64,000 nucleotides of DNA from Acinetobacter brisouii. Its GTDB lineage: Bacteria > Pseudomonadota > Gammaproteobacteria > Pseudomonadales > Moraxellaceae. Numbering within the stretch: the first letter of the stretch is position 1; each line of letters opens with the position of its first letter. Position numbers and translations under genes: made by a program. Positions 55,748 through 64,000 of the stretch are shown here, one piece after another. The stretch covers positions 1 to 64,000 of the forward strand of contig NZ_BKNN01000002.1 of the NCBI RefSeq assembly GCF_008993995.1. Reading direction: 5' to 3'. Below the pieces are notes generated by a model, which had not been told where the DNA came from, made no database searches, and saw only the letters and a program-made list of their open reading frames with translations.

Positions 55748-56431
55748 TTATGGCATTTGCCATAAACCATCTTGCATATGCAAAATTTTATCTGCTGACT
55801 GAGCCAATTGCTCATCATGCGTCACAATCAACATTGCCATGTTGAACTCTTGGCGTAAATCATTGAGCAATTCAAAAATAGACATGGCAGTATGACGATC
55901 CAAGTTGCCTGTTGGTTCATCGGCAAGCATCACTTTTGGATTGGTAACCAAAGCCCGTGCCAAAGCCACACGCTGACGTTCACCACCAGACAACTCACCG
56001 GGTTTATGCGTCAGACGGTGGGACAACCCTACACGCTCAAGCAAATATTCTGCCTTTTGCTTTACCTCCGCATATTGACTACTTTTCCGCAGCATGAGAG
56101 GCATTGCCACATTTTCAAGCGCACTAAACTCAGGTAGTAAGTGGTGAAACTGATAGACAAAACCTAAATACTGATTACGTAAATCACCACGCACTGTTTC
56201 ACTCAAGGTATCAAAACGATTGCCATTCAATAAAACTTCACCATTGCTTGGGCGATCCAAACCGCCCAAAACATGCAATAAGGTACTTTTACCTGAGCCA
56301 CTTGAACCCACAATCGAAATAAACTGACCCGCTTCGACTTGCAGTGACAAGCCTTTTAGTACCGCAACATCAGTCTTCCCGTCAGTAAAGGTCTTGGTGA
56401 TATTCTTTGCTTCTAAAACTACATTACTCAT
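55748..56431 (-). CDS. lolD: Lipoprotein-releasing ABC transporter ATPase LolD
   Basis: LolD powers extraction of outer-membrane lipoproteins from the inner membrane. The 227-aa product has Walker A VGSSGSGKSTLL, the LolD-specific Q-loop region YQFHHLLPEFSALENVAMPL, the signature LSGGERQRVALARAL and Walker B VMLADEPTGNLD. I choose ATG 56431 (MSNVVLEAKN); the longer start at 56467 overlaps lolC deeply. The start overlaps the lolC/E stop by 8 bp, so the two are translationally coupled. Confidence 0.95.
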   Translation of the reverse strand: MSNVVLEAKNITKTFTDGKTDVAVLKGLSLQVEAGQFISIVGSSGSGKSTLLHVLGGLDRPSNGEVLLNGNRFDTLSETVRGDLRNQYLGFVYQFHHLLPEFSALENVAMPLMLRKSSQYAEVKQKAEYLLERVGLSHRLTHKPGELSGGERQRVALARALVTNPKVMLADEPTGNLDRHTAMSIFELLNDLRQEFNMAMLIVTHDEQLAQSADKILHMQDGLWQMP

Positions 56432-57659
56432 AGCGCAATGCCTCCGCAGGTTGAATTTTTGCAGCACGCAATGCAGGGTAAATCGTTGCCAAGAAACTCA
56501 AAATCAAAGAAACCACAACAATGACAACCACATCTTGCCATCTTAAATAAGATGGTAAATAGTTAATAAAGTAAGCATCAAACAAATGCCAACCTAAACG
56601 GGTATTTAACCAGTCAATTACTGTACTGATACTCGATGCCAAAATAATACCAAGCACTGCACCTGTGAAAGTTCCAATCACCCCAATAATTGTACCCTGT
56701 ACCATAAAAATACGGGTGATTGTGGCAGGTGATGCACCTAATGTCCGTAAAATGGCAATATCCGCTTTTTTATCGGTCACGACCATGACCAAGGAAGACA
56801 CGATATTAAATGCTGCAACTAGTACGATCAGGAACAATAGTAAGCTCACCATCGACTTTTCCATCTGAATAGCGCTAAACAAGTTACCATGTGTATACGT
56901 CCAGTCAGAGCTGTAGTAGCCGCTTGGTAGCTGCTTAACAATATCTTGTGCAACTTGCGGTGCAAGGAAAATATTGTCAAGCTTCATACGAATCCCTTGT
57001 GCGCCATCAGGTAAACGAAGCAACGTTGCAGCATCATTCAGAGCGATATAGCCCATCATCGAATCGACTTCTGCGCCTATGCTAAAAATCCCGACAATTT
57101 TGAAGCGTTTAAAACGAGGAACGACGCCTGCTGGAGATGGTGTCGCTTCAGGTAAAACTAACGTAACACTATCGTTTAATCCCAAACCTAAGGCATCGGT
57201 CATTTGCTTACCTAGCACAATGCCAAAGCTGCCTTTTTTCAGATTATCAATACTGCCTGCAACCATATGATCCTGAATAATGGACACATTTTTTTCATAC
57301 TGAGGATCAATACCATTGACCATCAGACCAGAGACCTGCCCCTGAGCAGTCAGCATCCCTTGCAGTTGGGTAAATGGAGCAACACCCTTAACATGCTCAT
57401 GTTTAGAAATTTTTTTAGCTAAATCTGGCCAATTTGTAATGATTTCAGTTGAAGATACACTCGCCTGAGGTATCATACCCAAGACGCGATTTTTTAATTC
57501 ACGATCAAAACCATTCATCACTGACAACACAGTAATCAGTACAGCAACGCCGAGCGTTAGCCCGATCATGGAGACCAGTGCAATAAAAGAAATAAAATGA
57601 TTACTGCGACGTGCGCGAGTATATCTCAGACCGATGTACAGCGAGATTGGTTTAAACAT
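56424..57659 (-). CDS. lolC: Lipoprotein-releasing permease, LolC/LolE type
   Basis: The 411-aa product has one N-terminal membrane segment (SMIGLTLGVAVLITVLSVMNGF), a large periplasmic domain (about 48-270) and three C-terminal membrane segments with FtsX-like features. The start, SLYIGLRYTRARRSNHFISFIALVS, is the classic LolC/E hallmark. Only one such permease gene is adjacent to lolD here. Several gammaproteobacteria have a hybrid LolF that works with LolD alone, and that could apply here; a second copy elsewhere in the genome cannot be excluded. Confidence 0.93.
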   Translation of the reverse strand: MFKPISLYIGLRYTRARRSNHFISFIALVSMIGLTLGVAVLITVLSVMNGFDRELKNRVLGMIPQASVSSTEIITNWPDLAKKISKHEHVKGVAPFTQLQGMLTAQGQVSGLMVNGIDPQYEKNVSIIQDHMVAGSIDNLKKGSFGIVLGKQMTDALGLGLNDSVTLVLPEATPSPAGVVPRFKRFKIVGIFSIGAEVDSMMGYIALNDAATLLRLPDGAQGIRMKLDNIFLAPQVAQDIVKQLPSGYYSSDWTYTHGNLFSAIQMEKSMVSLLLFLIVLVAAFNIVSSLVMVVTDKKADIAILRTLGASPATITRIFMVQGTIIGVIGTFTGAVLGIILASSISTVIDWLNTRLGWHLFDAYFINYLPSYLRWQDVVVIVVVSLILSFLATIYPALRAAKIQPAEALRYE

Positions 57660-57682
57660 ACGACCTAAATCCGGGGTATTTT

Positions 57683-58246
57683 ATGGAACAATTACAGCCT
57701 CAACACGAACAAACCGAACGGCGGGTCATGTCTCGTATGGACGCTGCATTAAGGTTTAACTATCAGGTCATTTCTGAAGAAATGGCTTTAAAAGACCCGT
57801 ATGATCCTCACTTTGTTTTACCGCGTTATTTTCTACTACTTACGGAACTAGATCAATTTGATCAGGTTATTCACAACGAATTAAAACAATTAAATGAAAA
57901 AGATCAACAAATTGCCAAAATCTTATCCTTATTCAACCAGAAATTAAACCTGATAACAGGCACAATGTACGACTCTATTGTACAAACCATGTTACCAAGT
58001 ACAGAACAAATCAATCTTTCTGCAATCGGATTAAGCTTTTTTACAGAACAACCGATTGCCAAAGACAGTTATGTGCATGTTACCTTGAGTCATCCTGATA
58101 ACTTCTTTCATATCGCTGCAATTGCTCAAGTGGTCTATGAAAAGTTTGATACTGATCATGGTTACAGAATTGGTTGCTATTTTATTTCATTACATCCACA
58201 TGATCGTGAAAAAATTGCTCAATGTCTGGAGCAAGATAAAACCTAA
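57683..58246 (+). CDS. PilZ-like domain protein
   Basis: The 187-aa product resembles divergent PilZ domain proteins that bind cyclic di-GMP. ERRVMSRMDAALRFNYQVI near residues 12-30 and INLSAIGLSFFTEQPI near 110-125 (compare the D/N-x-S-x-x-G motif) fit the domain. The RxxxR motif is degenerate, so nucleotide binding is uncertain. A helical stretch (about 50-95) lies between them. It is divergent from lolC and convergent with the DMT transporter gene; neither helps assign a role. Confidence 0.7.
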   Translation: MEQLQPQHEQTERRVMSRMDAALRFNYQVISEEMALKDPYDPHFVLPRYFLLLTELDQFDQVIHNELKQLNEKDQQIAKILSLFNQKLNLITGTMYDSIVQTMLPSTEQINLSAIGLSFFTEQPIAKDSYVHVTLSHPDNFFHIAAIAQVVYEKFDTDHGYRIGCYFISLHPHDREKIAQCLEQDKT

Positions 58247-58250
58247 GCAA

Positions 58251-59162
58251 CTAGGACATTTTCTTAAAGCGTTGTTGCCACTTCTGTTGGAGCTGCAAAT
58301 CACGGGAAAAATAGACCAATAGACCAATAATCAAAATGGCTGCCCCCAAAACAATTTTTAAGGTTAGTGCTTCATGATTCAACAGCGCCCCAATCAATAA
58401 TGCCAACAGAGGCGTCATGACATTGGTGAGTGACAAGGTAGTCGGTTGAATATTTTGCACTAACTTAAAGTAGCAAAACATCGCCAATAATGATGCCACC
58501 ACGACGGTATATCCGAGTGCGATCAAGGATTGTATCTGTGGCAGATGGGTCGGAAATTTTGACCAGATGAATGGCAACATACATAGCGCAACAAGACTCG
58601 AAATGAGAATTGAACCTGTTGCCTGCGCCATCGGCTCGAGCGGAGCACGAATTTTCTTTACCCAAAAAATAGACAAGGCATAATTAAAGACACTAATTAG
58701 CATCAGAACAATACCCATTGGCTGAATATGCTGCTGTCCTGAAAAACAAATGATGCCAAGCCCCGACAGCGCAATCAACATGCCACACCACTGTAGAACA
58801 TGTAAATACTGTTTAAACCACGCCCAGCCCATTAATCCCGCCATAATCGGTGTTAATCCAAACATTAAAGCAATAATACCTGAGCTCAAATATTGGGTCG
58901 CCATATAGGTAAAAATCTGTGAACCGATAAAACTAAATGAACCTGCAAGATAACTATGTAGCGACTGCGCATTGAATGGTAGGCGAATCTTAAAAATCAG
59001 CAACAAGCTTAAAGCCAATGGCAATGCTAAAAAGAAACGAAATGCCAATGCCCAAAATGGATTTAAGTCTTTTACACTCCATACAATCGCCAACGGCGTT
59101 GTTGCCCAAATCAGAACCAGCAAAGCATAGGTCACTGCCAAATGTGATTGTATTTTGGGCAT
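58251..59162 (-). CDS. DMT superfamily (EamA) transporter
   Basis: The 303-aa inner-membrane protein has ten hydrophobic segments in two EamA halves. LVLIWATTPLAIVWSVKDLNPFWALAFRF marks the first half; SLLAMFCYFKLVQNIQPTTLSLTNVMTPLLALLIGALLNHE marks the second. Such transporters move metabolites or amino acids, but the substrate cannot be assigned. ATG 59162 is used, two bases after the UPF0178 stop. TTG 59168 is an alternative. It is probably cotranscribed with the upstream gene. Confidence 0.9.
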   Translation of the reverse strand: MPKIQSHLAVTYALLVLIWATTPLAIVWSVKDLNPFWALAFRFFLALPLALSLLLIFKIRLPFNAQSLHSYLAGSFSFIGSQIFTYMATQYLSSGIIALMFGLTPIMAGLMGWAWFKQYLHVLQWCGMLIALSGLGIICFSGQQHIQPMGIVLMLISVFNYALSIFWVKKIRAPLEPMAQATGSILISSLVALCMLPFIWSKFPTHLPQIQSLIALGYTVVVASLLAMFCYFKLVQNIQPTTLSLTNVMTPLLALLIGALLNHEALTLKIVLGAAILIIGLLVYFSRDLQLQQKWQQRFKKMS

Positions 59163-59164
59163 AA

Positions 59165-59638
59165 TCAACTCTGCTTTGTTGCTCGGATTTGACGCTGAAT
59201 GGTTTGATCTAAAGCACTTGAAAACTCACGTTTATCTCGATCATTTAATGGCTTAGGCCCACATGTTTGTACGCCTGCTCCACGCAAGGTATCCATATAA
59301 TCACGTAAATGTAAGCGTGCTTTAATATTGGTTGTGGTAAAAATCTCACCACGTGGGTGAATTGCGACTCCCCCCTTATCAATCACCTGTGCTGCCAAAG
59401 GAATATCTTGGGTAATCACAACATCATGAGCCATCATCTGCCTGACAATTTCCTGATCGGCCTGATCAGCGCCACTCATCACCTGTAATGACTTGATTCG
59501 TACAGAAGGTGCGATACCCAAAGGCTGATTTGCCACAAATATCACATCTAACAAATAGCGATCTGAAGCTCTAAAAATAATTTCACGCAAAATTTTAGGC
59601 AATGCATCGGCATCGACCCAAAGTTTAAAATTTGCCAC
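59165..59638 (-). CDS. YaiI/YqxD family protein (UPF0178)
   Basis: The 157-aa product belongs to UPF0178. It has [19 protein letters not shown] near residues 6-24, with conserved acidic residues expected in a PIN-like nuclease fold. [26 protein letters not shown] near 72-97 is the other hallmark segment. No activity is established for this family. The start is GTG 59638 with GGAT upstream; no ATG gives a family-like N-terminus. The DMT transporter gene follows. Confidence 0.85.
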   Translation of the reverse strand: MANFKLWVDADALPKILREIIFRASDRYLLDVIFVANQPLGIAPSVRIKSLQVMSGADQADQEIVRQMMAHDVVITQDIPLAAQVIDKGGVAIHPRGEIFTTTNIKARLHLRDYMDTLRGAGVQTCGPKPLNDRDKREFSSALDQTIQRQIRATKQS

Positions 59639-59844
59639 AGTTATCCATCATTTCACTCATTGATCACTAGTTTAACAAATTCTGCATGACACTGCTGTGA
59701 TGCTTTGACCTTTTGGTCAAGTCCTGTTTTTGTCAGAGAAAACAACTGATAAATTGAACATATTGCATAAAATTTACGGTAGATGACTTGAAAAATAAGT
59801 AGTTACCCTCGATAAATAGGAATAGATCAACTGCAAGTGTACCG

Positions 59845-60783
59845 ATGAATATGCCAAATAATAAACCTGACATGATTACTGTCGATGACAAAAACTTTGG
59901 AAGTCATATTGAACATTGGAGTCTGTTGACAGATAACCCGACTCAAATCGTTCCACGATGGTTAGGTCAAGCACTTGATGCACCTGTTATGCCGATGGGG
60001 CTTTGTACCAATGAAGATGATATGGATGCCAATACTTGGCTAATTCAAGGGCCTAGTCAAGCGACCATTCAGTTTTCCCAAGTGGTTGCAGTTGAAAACA
60101 ATAAGCCTAAATGCGTTAAAACCGCTTTCCCAATTTTTGAAAGCCCTTATAAAACATCTGCAAAAATCGAACGTATCATTTCTTGCCAATCTAACACTCA
60201 AGCAGTGTTACGTTTAAATTTAGGTGGAAATGCTACAGTTTATGCTTTTGATAATTTGTACAGTGTCAATCAAAGTCAGTACCAAAAAGATCAAAGTTAC
60301 TGTGTTCATCTCAATGCGTGGGCCTATGAACTTGAGCAGGTCAATGAACATGAACAAATTATTGTAGATGACCCTGCATCCATTAAACATCACCGTGCAC
60401 TGAATGCGATTTTGGCGGCAAATAATGGCGTAGCACCCAATGACCTACAACAGCAAATCGAAGCATGGCAACCACAAACTGAAGAAGATCGTGCGCCTCT
60501 CACCGTTGATTTCTCGCATATGGTGGCATATCTTTATGGTGAAACTGTAGGGCAAGAAGATGAAGCTTGGTTCCAAGGCAAGATCGTAGGTAAGACGCAT
60601 ACCCAATGTATGCAAGAACAGTACGTCTTATATGATGTGACTTTATTACTTGAAGATAATGAAGAAGCAACTTTAATTCGTATTGCGAGTCGTAATTCTG
60701 CTTATATGAATTTTGAGATCGGGCAATATATTCGAGGGAATATATGGATTCAGGCGAATATTTATGCTAAAAATGGCAAATAA
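59845..60783 (+). CDS. Hypothetical protein (312 aa), unknown family
   Basis: I do not recognise this soluble protein. It is acidic and Gln/Asn-rich, without a signal peptide or membrane segment. The sequence has beta-rich stretches (ATIQFSQVVAVENNKP, AVLRLNLGGNATVYAFDNLYSV) and a C-terminal strand-rich part (EATLIRIASRNSAYMNFEIGQYIRGNIWIQ) that looks like an OB- or barrel-type fold. Two close ATG codons (59845 and 59851) could start it, neither with a convincing ribosome binding site. A 45-aa membrane protein gene follows. Confidence 0.7.
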   Translation: MNMPNNKPDMITVDDKNFGSHIEHWSLLTDNPTQIVPRWLGQALDAPVMPMGLCTNEDDMDANTWLIQGPSQATIQFSQVVAVENNKPKCVKTAFPIFESPYKTSAKIERIISCQSNTQAVLRLNLGGNATVYAFDNLYSVNQSQYQKDQSYCVHLNAWAYELEQVNEHEQIIVDDPASIKHHRALNAILAANNGVAPNDLQQQIEAWQPQTEEDRAPLTVDFSHMVAYLYGETVGQEDEAWFQGKIVGKTHTQCMQEQYVLYDVTLLLEDNEEATLIRIASRNSAYMNFEIGQYIRGNIWIQANIYAKNGK

Positions 60784-60823
60784 TACCCTACCTGCTCAGG
60801 TCTATCACTAGGCTCCTTGTCTT

Positions 60824-60961
60824 ATGAAAACTACACAACAACAGACTTCTGACATGCTACAACAATATAGCCAAGCAAAATTGAAAATTGATTTTGGTTC
60901 AGCCTGTTTTTTTGTATTGGGCATGTTCCTGCTGGGTTTTGGTTTACATCAAATTTCTTAA
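60824..60961 (+). CDS. Small single-span membrane protein (45 aa)
   Basis: A short gene with ATG 60824 and TAA 60959-60961. The N-terminus is polar (KTTQQQTSD), followed by one hydrophobic helix (SACFFVLGMFLLGFGLH) at about 27-43. There is no recognisable family. It stands 40 bp after the 312-aa gene and 19 bp before a strong terminator, so it would be the end of that transcription unit. Confidence 0.5.
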   Translation: MKTTQQQTSDMLQQYSQAKLKIDFGSACFFVLGMFLLGFGLHQIS

Positions 60962-60980
60962 ATGATATTTTCAGCATATA

Positions 60981-61013
60981 AAAAAGCCTCATCATCTGAT
61001 GAGGCTTTTTTTA
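60981..61013. terminator. Bidirectional terminator before serC
   Basis: A perfect 14-bp stem (60981-60994 with 60997-61010) with a 2-base loop and T-runs on both strands. It ends the plus-strand hypothetical genes and serC. Confidence 0.9.
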
Positions 61014-61030
61014 TTTACATTTATTTTCAA

Positions 61031-62110
61031 TTAACCATGACGTTTAGCAAAGTCATCCATGAAGTTAACCAATGCTTGTACGCCTTCAAGTGGCACAGCA
61101 TTGTAGATACTTGCACGCATACCACCCACAGAACGGTGACCTGCCAAGTTTAACAAATGATTTGCTTCAGCTTCTTGCAAGAATAATTTATCGAGATTAC
61201 TGTCGACCAAAGTAAATGGTACGTTCATCAATGAGCGATTCGCGATTGCAATCGGGTTATTGTAGAACTCGCTTGAGTCGATATAACCATATAACAATTC
61301 AGCTTTTTTCAAATTAGTTTGATGCATTGCAGGAACACCGCCATGCTCAAGCAACCACTCAAATACCAAACCAGACAAATACCATGCATACGTTGCAGGC
61401 GTATTCACCATTGAATCATTCTTGGCTTGTGCAGCGTACTTCAACAAACTTGGAATTTCTGGTTTTGCTTGATCCAACAAGTCATCACGAATAATGACCA
61501 AAGTTAAACCCGCAGGTCCAATATTTTTCTGTGCGCCTGCATAGATTAGACCAAACTTGGTCACATCAATCGGTGCAGACAAAATGCTTGAAGACAAGTC
61601 CGCAACTAAAGGCGCTTTAGTTTCTGGAATATGGTCAAACTGTAAACCGCCAATCGTTTCATTTTCACAGTAATGCACATATGCTGCATGGTCAGAGAAC
61701 TGCCAAGTTTGAGCATCGGTAATGGCTGTTTTACCATCAATTTGTGTGCCCGCTTCAATCACATTGACATTGCCGTAACGCTGAGCTTCTTTAATGGCTT
61801 TTTCAGACCAGATACCTGTATGGATATAATCCGCTTGGCTGTTTTTACCCAACAAGTTCAATGGAATTGCTGAAAACTGTAATGTTGCACCGCCTTGTAA
61901 AAACAAGACTTTATAATTTTCAGGAATATTCATGAGTTTGCGTAAGTCAGCTTCCGCTTTTTCCGCAACCGCGACATAATCTTGACTACGGTGGCTCATT
62001 TCCATGATGGAAACGCCCTTACCACGCCAATCTAGTAACTCACTTTGAGCTTTTTCTAAAACAGCGGTTGGTAATGCTGCAGGACCAGCACAGAAATTGT
62101 ACGCGCGCAT
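61031..62110 (-). CDS. serC: Phosphoserine transaminase
   Basis: SerC is a pyridoxal-phosphate enzyme of serine and pyridoxine synthesis that converts 3-phosphohydroxypyruvate to phosphoserine. The 359-aa product has NFCAGPAALP at its start, EMSHRSQDY, FLQGGAT and the PLP-binding Lys in IYAGAQKNIGPAG near residue 196. AGHRSVGGMRASIYNA marks the C-terminal domain. The ATG at 62110, with GGAAG upstream, is preferred to the longer start at 62173, which adds a non-homologous stretch. Confidence 0.96.
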   Translation of the reverse strand: MRAYNFCAGPAALPTAVLEKAQSELLDWRGKGVSIMEMSHRSQDYVAVAEKAEADLRKLMNIPENYKVLFLQGGATLQFSAIPLNLLGKNSQADYIHTGIWSEKAIKEAQRYGNVNVIEAGTQIDGKTAITDAQTWQFSDHAAYVHYCENETIGGLQFDHIPETKAPLVADLSSSILSAPIDVTKFGLIYAGAQKNIGPAGLTLVIIRDDLLDQAKPEIPSLLKYAAQAKNDSMVNTPATYAWYLSGLVFEWLLEHGGVPAMHQTNLKKAELLYGYIDSSEFYNNPIAIANRSLMNVPFTLVDSNLDKLFLQEAEANHLLNLAGHRSVGGMRASIYNAVPLEGVQALVNFMDDFAKRHG

Positions 62111-62283
62111 GATTTCTTCCTTCATGAAGTAAATACAATAAAATGTGATGGCATTTAACCACAGAATACTCAACGATGCAGTAATTTCGTCAGTTAATAT
62201 TTCTATTTAAAGCAAAAATTCGCTTTAATTTTTCGATGCTTGATCATTTGAATCTAGGCAATTTTTCAATCTTTTAAGCATAA

Positions 62284-62313
62284 AAAAAGCCATGCAAAAA
62301 TGCATGGCTTTTT
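62284..62313 (-). terminator. Terminator after tRNA-Asn
   Basis: A perfect 13-bp stem (62284-62296 with 62301-62313), loop AAAA on the plus strand, gives on the minus strand a T-run just after the stem. It lies directly downstream of the tRNA. Confidence 0.88.
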
Positions 62314-62320
62314 AGAATCT

Positions 62321-62396
62321 TGGCTCTCCAACCTGGGCTCGAACCAGGGACCTGCGGATTAACAGTCCGTCGCTCTACCGACTGAGCTATTGGAGA
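62321..62396 (-). tRNA. tRNA-Asn (anticodon GTT)
   Basis: The 76-nt cloverleaf has a perfect 7-bp acceptor stem (TCTCCAA with TTGGAGA), discriminator G, and an encoded CCA at 62321-62323. The D arm has GCTC...GAGC and the T arm has the GGTTCGA loop. The anticodon GTT is at 62361-62363 (positions 34-36), inside loop CTGTTAA. Confidence 0.98.
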
Positions 62397-62407
62397 ATCT
62401 GATGCGC

Positions 62408-62436
62408 ATTGTAAATATCTCATGGGCATCGGTCAA
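62408..62436 (-). promoter_or_regulatory. Promoter of tRNA-Asn
   Basis: On the minus strand, TTGACC (62431-62436) and TACAAT (62408-62413) are separated by exactly 17 bp. A G+C-rich discriminator (GCGCATC) follows, typical of growth-rate controlled stable RNA promoters. The predicted start is only a few bases upstream of the tRNA. Confidence 0.85.
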
Positions 62437-62507
62437 GAAAATCTATTCAAAAATATAGAAAAATCAATTTAATGATTTAAAAAATAAGCAATTTACGACT
62501 TTTAGAC

Positions 62508-62531
62508 AAAAAAGTGCCTCTTACGAGGCAC
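62508..62531 (-). terminator. Terminator after ppk
   Basis: GTGCCTC/GAGGCAC (62514-62520 with 62525-62531), loop TTAC, is followed on the minus strand by a T-run. It lies 9 bp beyond the ppk stop. Confidence 0.88.
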
Positions 62532-62539
62532 GGATTGAT

Positions 62540-64000
62540 TTAGCGAAAGGTTTCCAATAAAAGCTGTTGTGCATTATGTACAGGTTCATTTTGTTGGGGT
62601 TGAACCCGAACCCAAGTACCATCACCCTGTAATGCCCATGCCTGTTGGTTATCTTTTAAGTAATTCAATAATCCTAACTGGTAAATGCGTTTACGCAATG
62701 CAGGATCTTCAATTGGGAAACAGGCTTCTACACGGTTAAACAAGTTTCGGTTCATCCAGTCGGCACTTGAACAGTAAATGCGCGCATTGCCCTGATTTGC
62801 AAAATAATAAACGCGGGTATGTTCAAGGAAACGACCAACGATTGAACGAACACGAATATTTTCTGATAAACCCGTTAAGCCTGGACGTAAACAGCAAATT
62901 GAACGAATGATCAGATCAATTTGCACACCTGCTTGAGAAGCTTCGTACAGCTTATTAATCAACTGTACTTCAGTTAAGGCATTCACTTTAATAATGATGC
63001 GTGCTTCTTTACCTGCTTTGGCTGCGGCAATTTCATCATCAATACAATTCACCAAATGACTATGCAAAGTAAATGGCGCATGTAACAGCTTTTTCAGCTT
63101 CGCCATTTTCCCCATACCTGTCAATTCTTGAAAAATACGATGAACATCTTCACACAGCTCTTTTTCTGTGGTGAGCAAACCGTAATCGGTATAGATACGG
63201 GCATTGCCTGCATGATAGTTCCCCGTGCCCAAGTGTGCATAACGCACAAGTTTATTGTTTTCACGGCGAACCACCAAAATCATTTTGGCATGCGTCTTAT
63301 AGCCAACAATACCATAGACAACCACTGCACCTGCTTCTTGTAAGACATTGGCCACCTCAATGTTTGACTCCTCATCGAAACGCGCACGGAGCTCAATCAC
63401 TGCTGTGACTTCTTTACCATTACGTGCAGCTTCAGCTAAAACCTGAACAATCTCAGAATCTGCACCACTACGGTATAGGGTTTGTTTAATCGCCAACACC
63501 TGCGGATCGCGTGCTGCTTCACGCAAGAATGAAATGACAGGTGCGAATGATTCAAATGGATGATGAAGTAAAATATCTTGCTTACGCATCGCTGCAAAAA
63601 CATTTTCCGACTTAGTCAATACTTTTGGAATCACGGGCGTAAACGCATCGTATTTTAAATGTGGGCGTTTAAAATTTGACAATAATCGCGCCAGATTGAC
63701 AGGCCCTTCAACTTTATAAAGTTGGTCTTCATCCAGTTCAAATTCGTTGAGCAAATATTCGTAAATCTGTTTTGGACAATTTTCTGTCACTTCTAAACGT
63801 ACTGCACGACCAAAACGGCGTGAGCTTAATTCACCTTTGAGGGCTTTGGCTAAATCATCAACATCTTCATTCAACGCCAAATCAGCATTACGTGTTACAC
63901 GGAACTGATAGCAACCTGTTGCGGTCATCCCTGGGAACAAATCAGACACATGCTCATGAATAATGGCTGATAACATGACATGATGTTCTTTCCCATCGGT
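62540..64000 (-). CDS. ppk: Polyphosphate kinase 1, C-terminal part (gene continues beyond the window)
   Basis: Ppk1 makes inorganic polyphosphate from ATP. The window holds the last 486 or so codons; the frame stays open to base 64000, so the N-terminal domain is outside. Visible are [19 protein letters not shown] and a [11 protein letters not shown] catalytic segment. The phosphohistidine sites appear as GYKTHAKM and as HTRVYYF in the second catalytic half. [18 protein letters not shown] is also a family hallmark. A terminator follows the stop. Confidence 0.95.
   Translation of the reverse strand, partial: TDGKEHHVMLSAIIHEHVSDLFPGMTATGCYQFRVTRNADLALNEDVDDLAKALKGELSSRRFGRAVRLEVTENCPKQIYEYLLNEFELDEDQLYKVEGPVNLARLLSNFKRPHLKYDAFTPVIPKVLTKSENVFAAMRKQDILLHHPFESFAPVISFLREAARDPQVLAIKQTLYRSGADSEIVQVLAEAARNGKEVTAVIELRARFDEESNIEVANVLQEAGAVVVYGIVGYKTHAKMILVVRRENNKLVRYAHLGTGNYHAGNARIYTDYGLLTTEKELCEDVHRIFQELTGMGKMAKLKKLLHAPFTLHSHLVNCIDDEIAAAKAGKEARIIIKVNALTEVQLINKLYEASQAGVQIDLIIRSICCLRPGLTGLSENIRVRSIVGRFLEHTRVYYFANQGNARIYCSSADWMNRNLFNRVEACFPIEDPALRKRIYQLGLLNYLKDNQQAWALQGDGTWVRVQPQQNEPVHNAQQLLLETFR

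Overview
The window is an ordinary stretch of bacterial chromosome that I read as Acinetobacter (Gammaproteobacteria, Moraxellaceae). The evidence is low G+C housekeeping DNA, a CarO-family outer membrane protein, a ComEC homologue, a single LolC/E-type permease, and proteins such as RuvB and TolB that look typical of the genus. This is inference from remembered protein sequences; no database search was run. I see no insertion sequence, prophage, CRISPR array or rRNA. There is one tRNA, tRNA-Asn(GTT).

Layout. 1-10 kb: a small hypothetical gene, prmA, a zinc-ribbon/DUF3426 membrane protein, fis, purH-purD, the methionine importer metQ/metN-metI, and a CarO-like porin. 10-17 kb: dapD, queE-queC (queuosine precursor), a small exported Cys protein, a Dph6-like ATP pyrophosphatase, bcp, an NMN adenylyltransferase, an enoyl-CoA hydratase and a nitroreductase. 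17-22 kb: a COG3323 protein, an AT-rich orphan gene and purL. 22-33 kb (minus strand): a cluster of DUF4132, MoxR/YehL-type AAA+ ATPase, DUF5682, VWA and SWIM zinc-finger genes. 33-43 kb: a VIT-family transporter, dgt, ruvA-ruvB, and ybgC-tolQ-tolR-tolA-(tolA-like pseudogene)-tolB-pal. 43-53 kb: fbp, a SpoU-type RNA methyltransferase, a sigma-factor trio, hda, an AI-2E family permease, purM-purN, an alpha/beta hydrolase, sppA and a lipid A-type acyltransferase. 53-64 kb: comEC, lolC/E-lolD, a PilZ-like protein, a DMT transporter, a YaiI/UPF0178 protein, two hypothetical genes, serC, tRNA-Asn and the 3' part of ppk.

The most interesting region is the YehL-type cluster at 21995-33124. A MoxR AAA+ ATPase, a VWA protein with an intact MIDAS motif and a SWIM zinc-finger protein are encoded with the DUF5682 and DUF4132 proteins. 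The same partners occur in the poorly understood E. coli yeh region. Three further points stand out. The DUF5682 reading frame is cut by a single in-frame TAG codon and then continues, in the same frame, for 219 codons that look like the family's C-terminal part. The sampled part of the ATPase-to-SWIM section is clearly richer in G+C than sampled neighbours. The spacers inside the cluster hold inverted repeats that could fold as RNA.

Other points are a TolA-domain pseudogene with two compensating single-base frameshifts just after tolA, a near-perfect 120-bp tandem repeat within tolA, and a repeat in the purH-purD spacer that can pair with the purD ribosome binding site. Purine synthesis is well represented (purH, purD, purL, purM, purN) but spread over separate loci.
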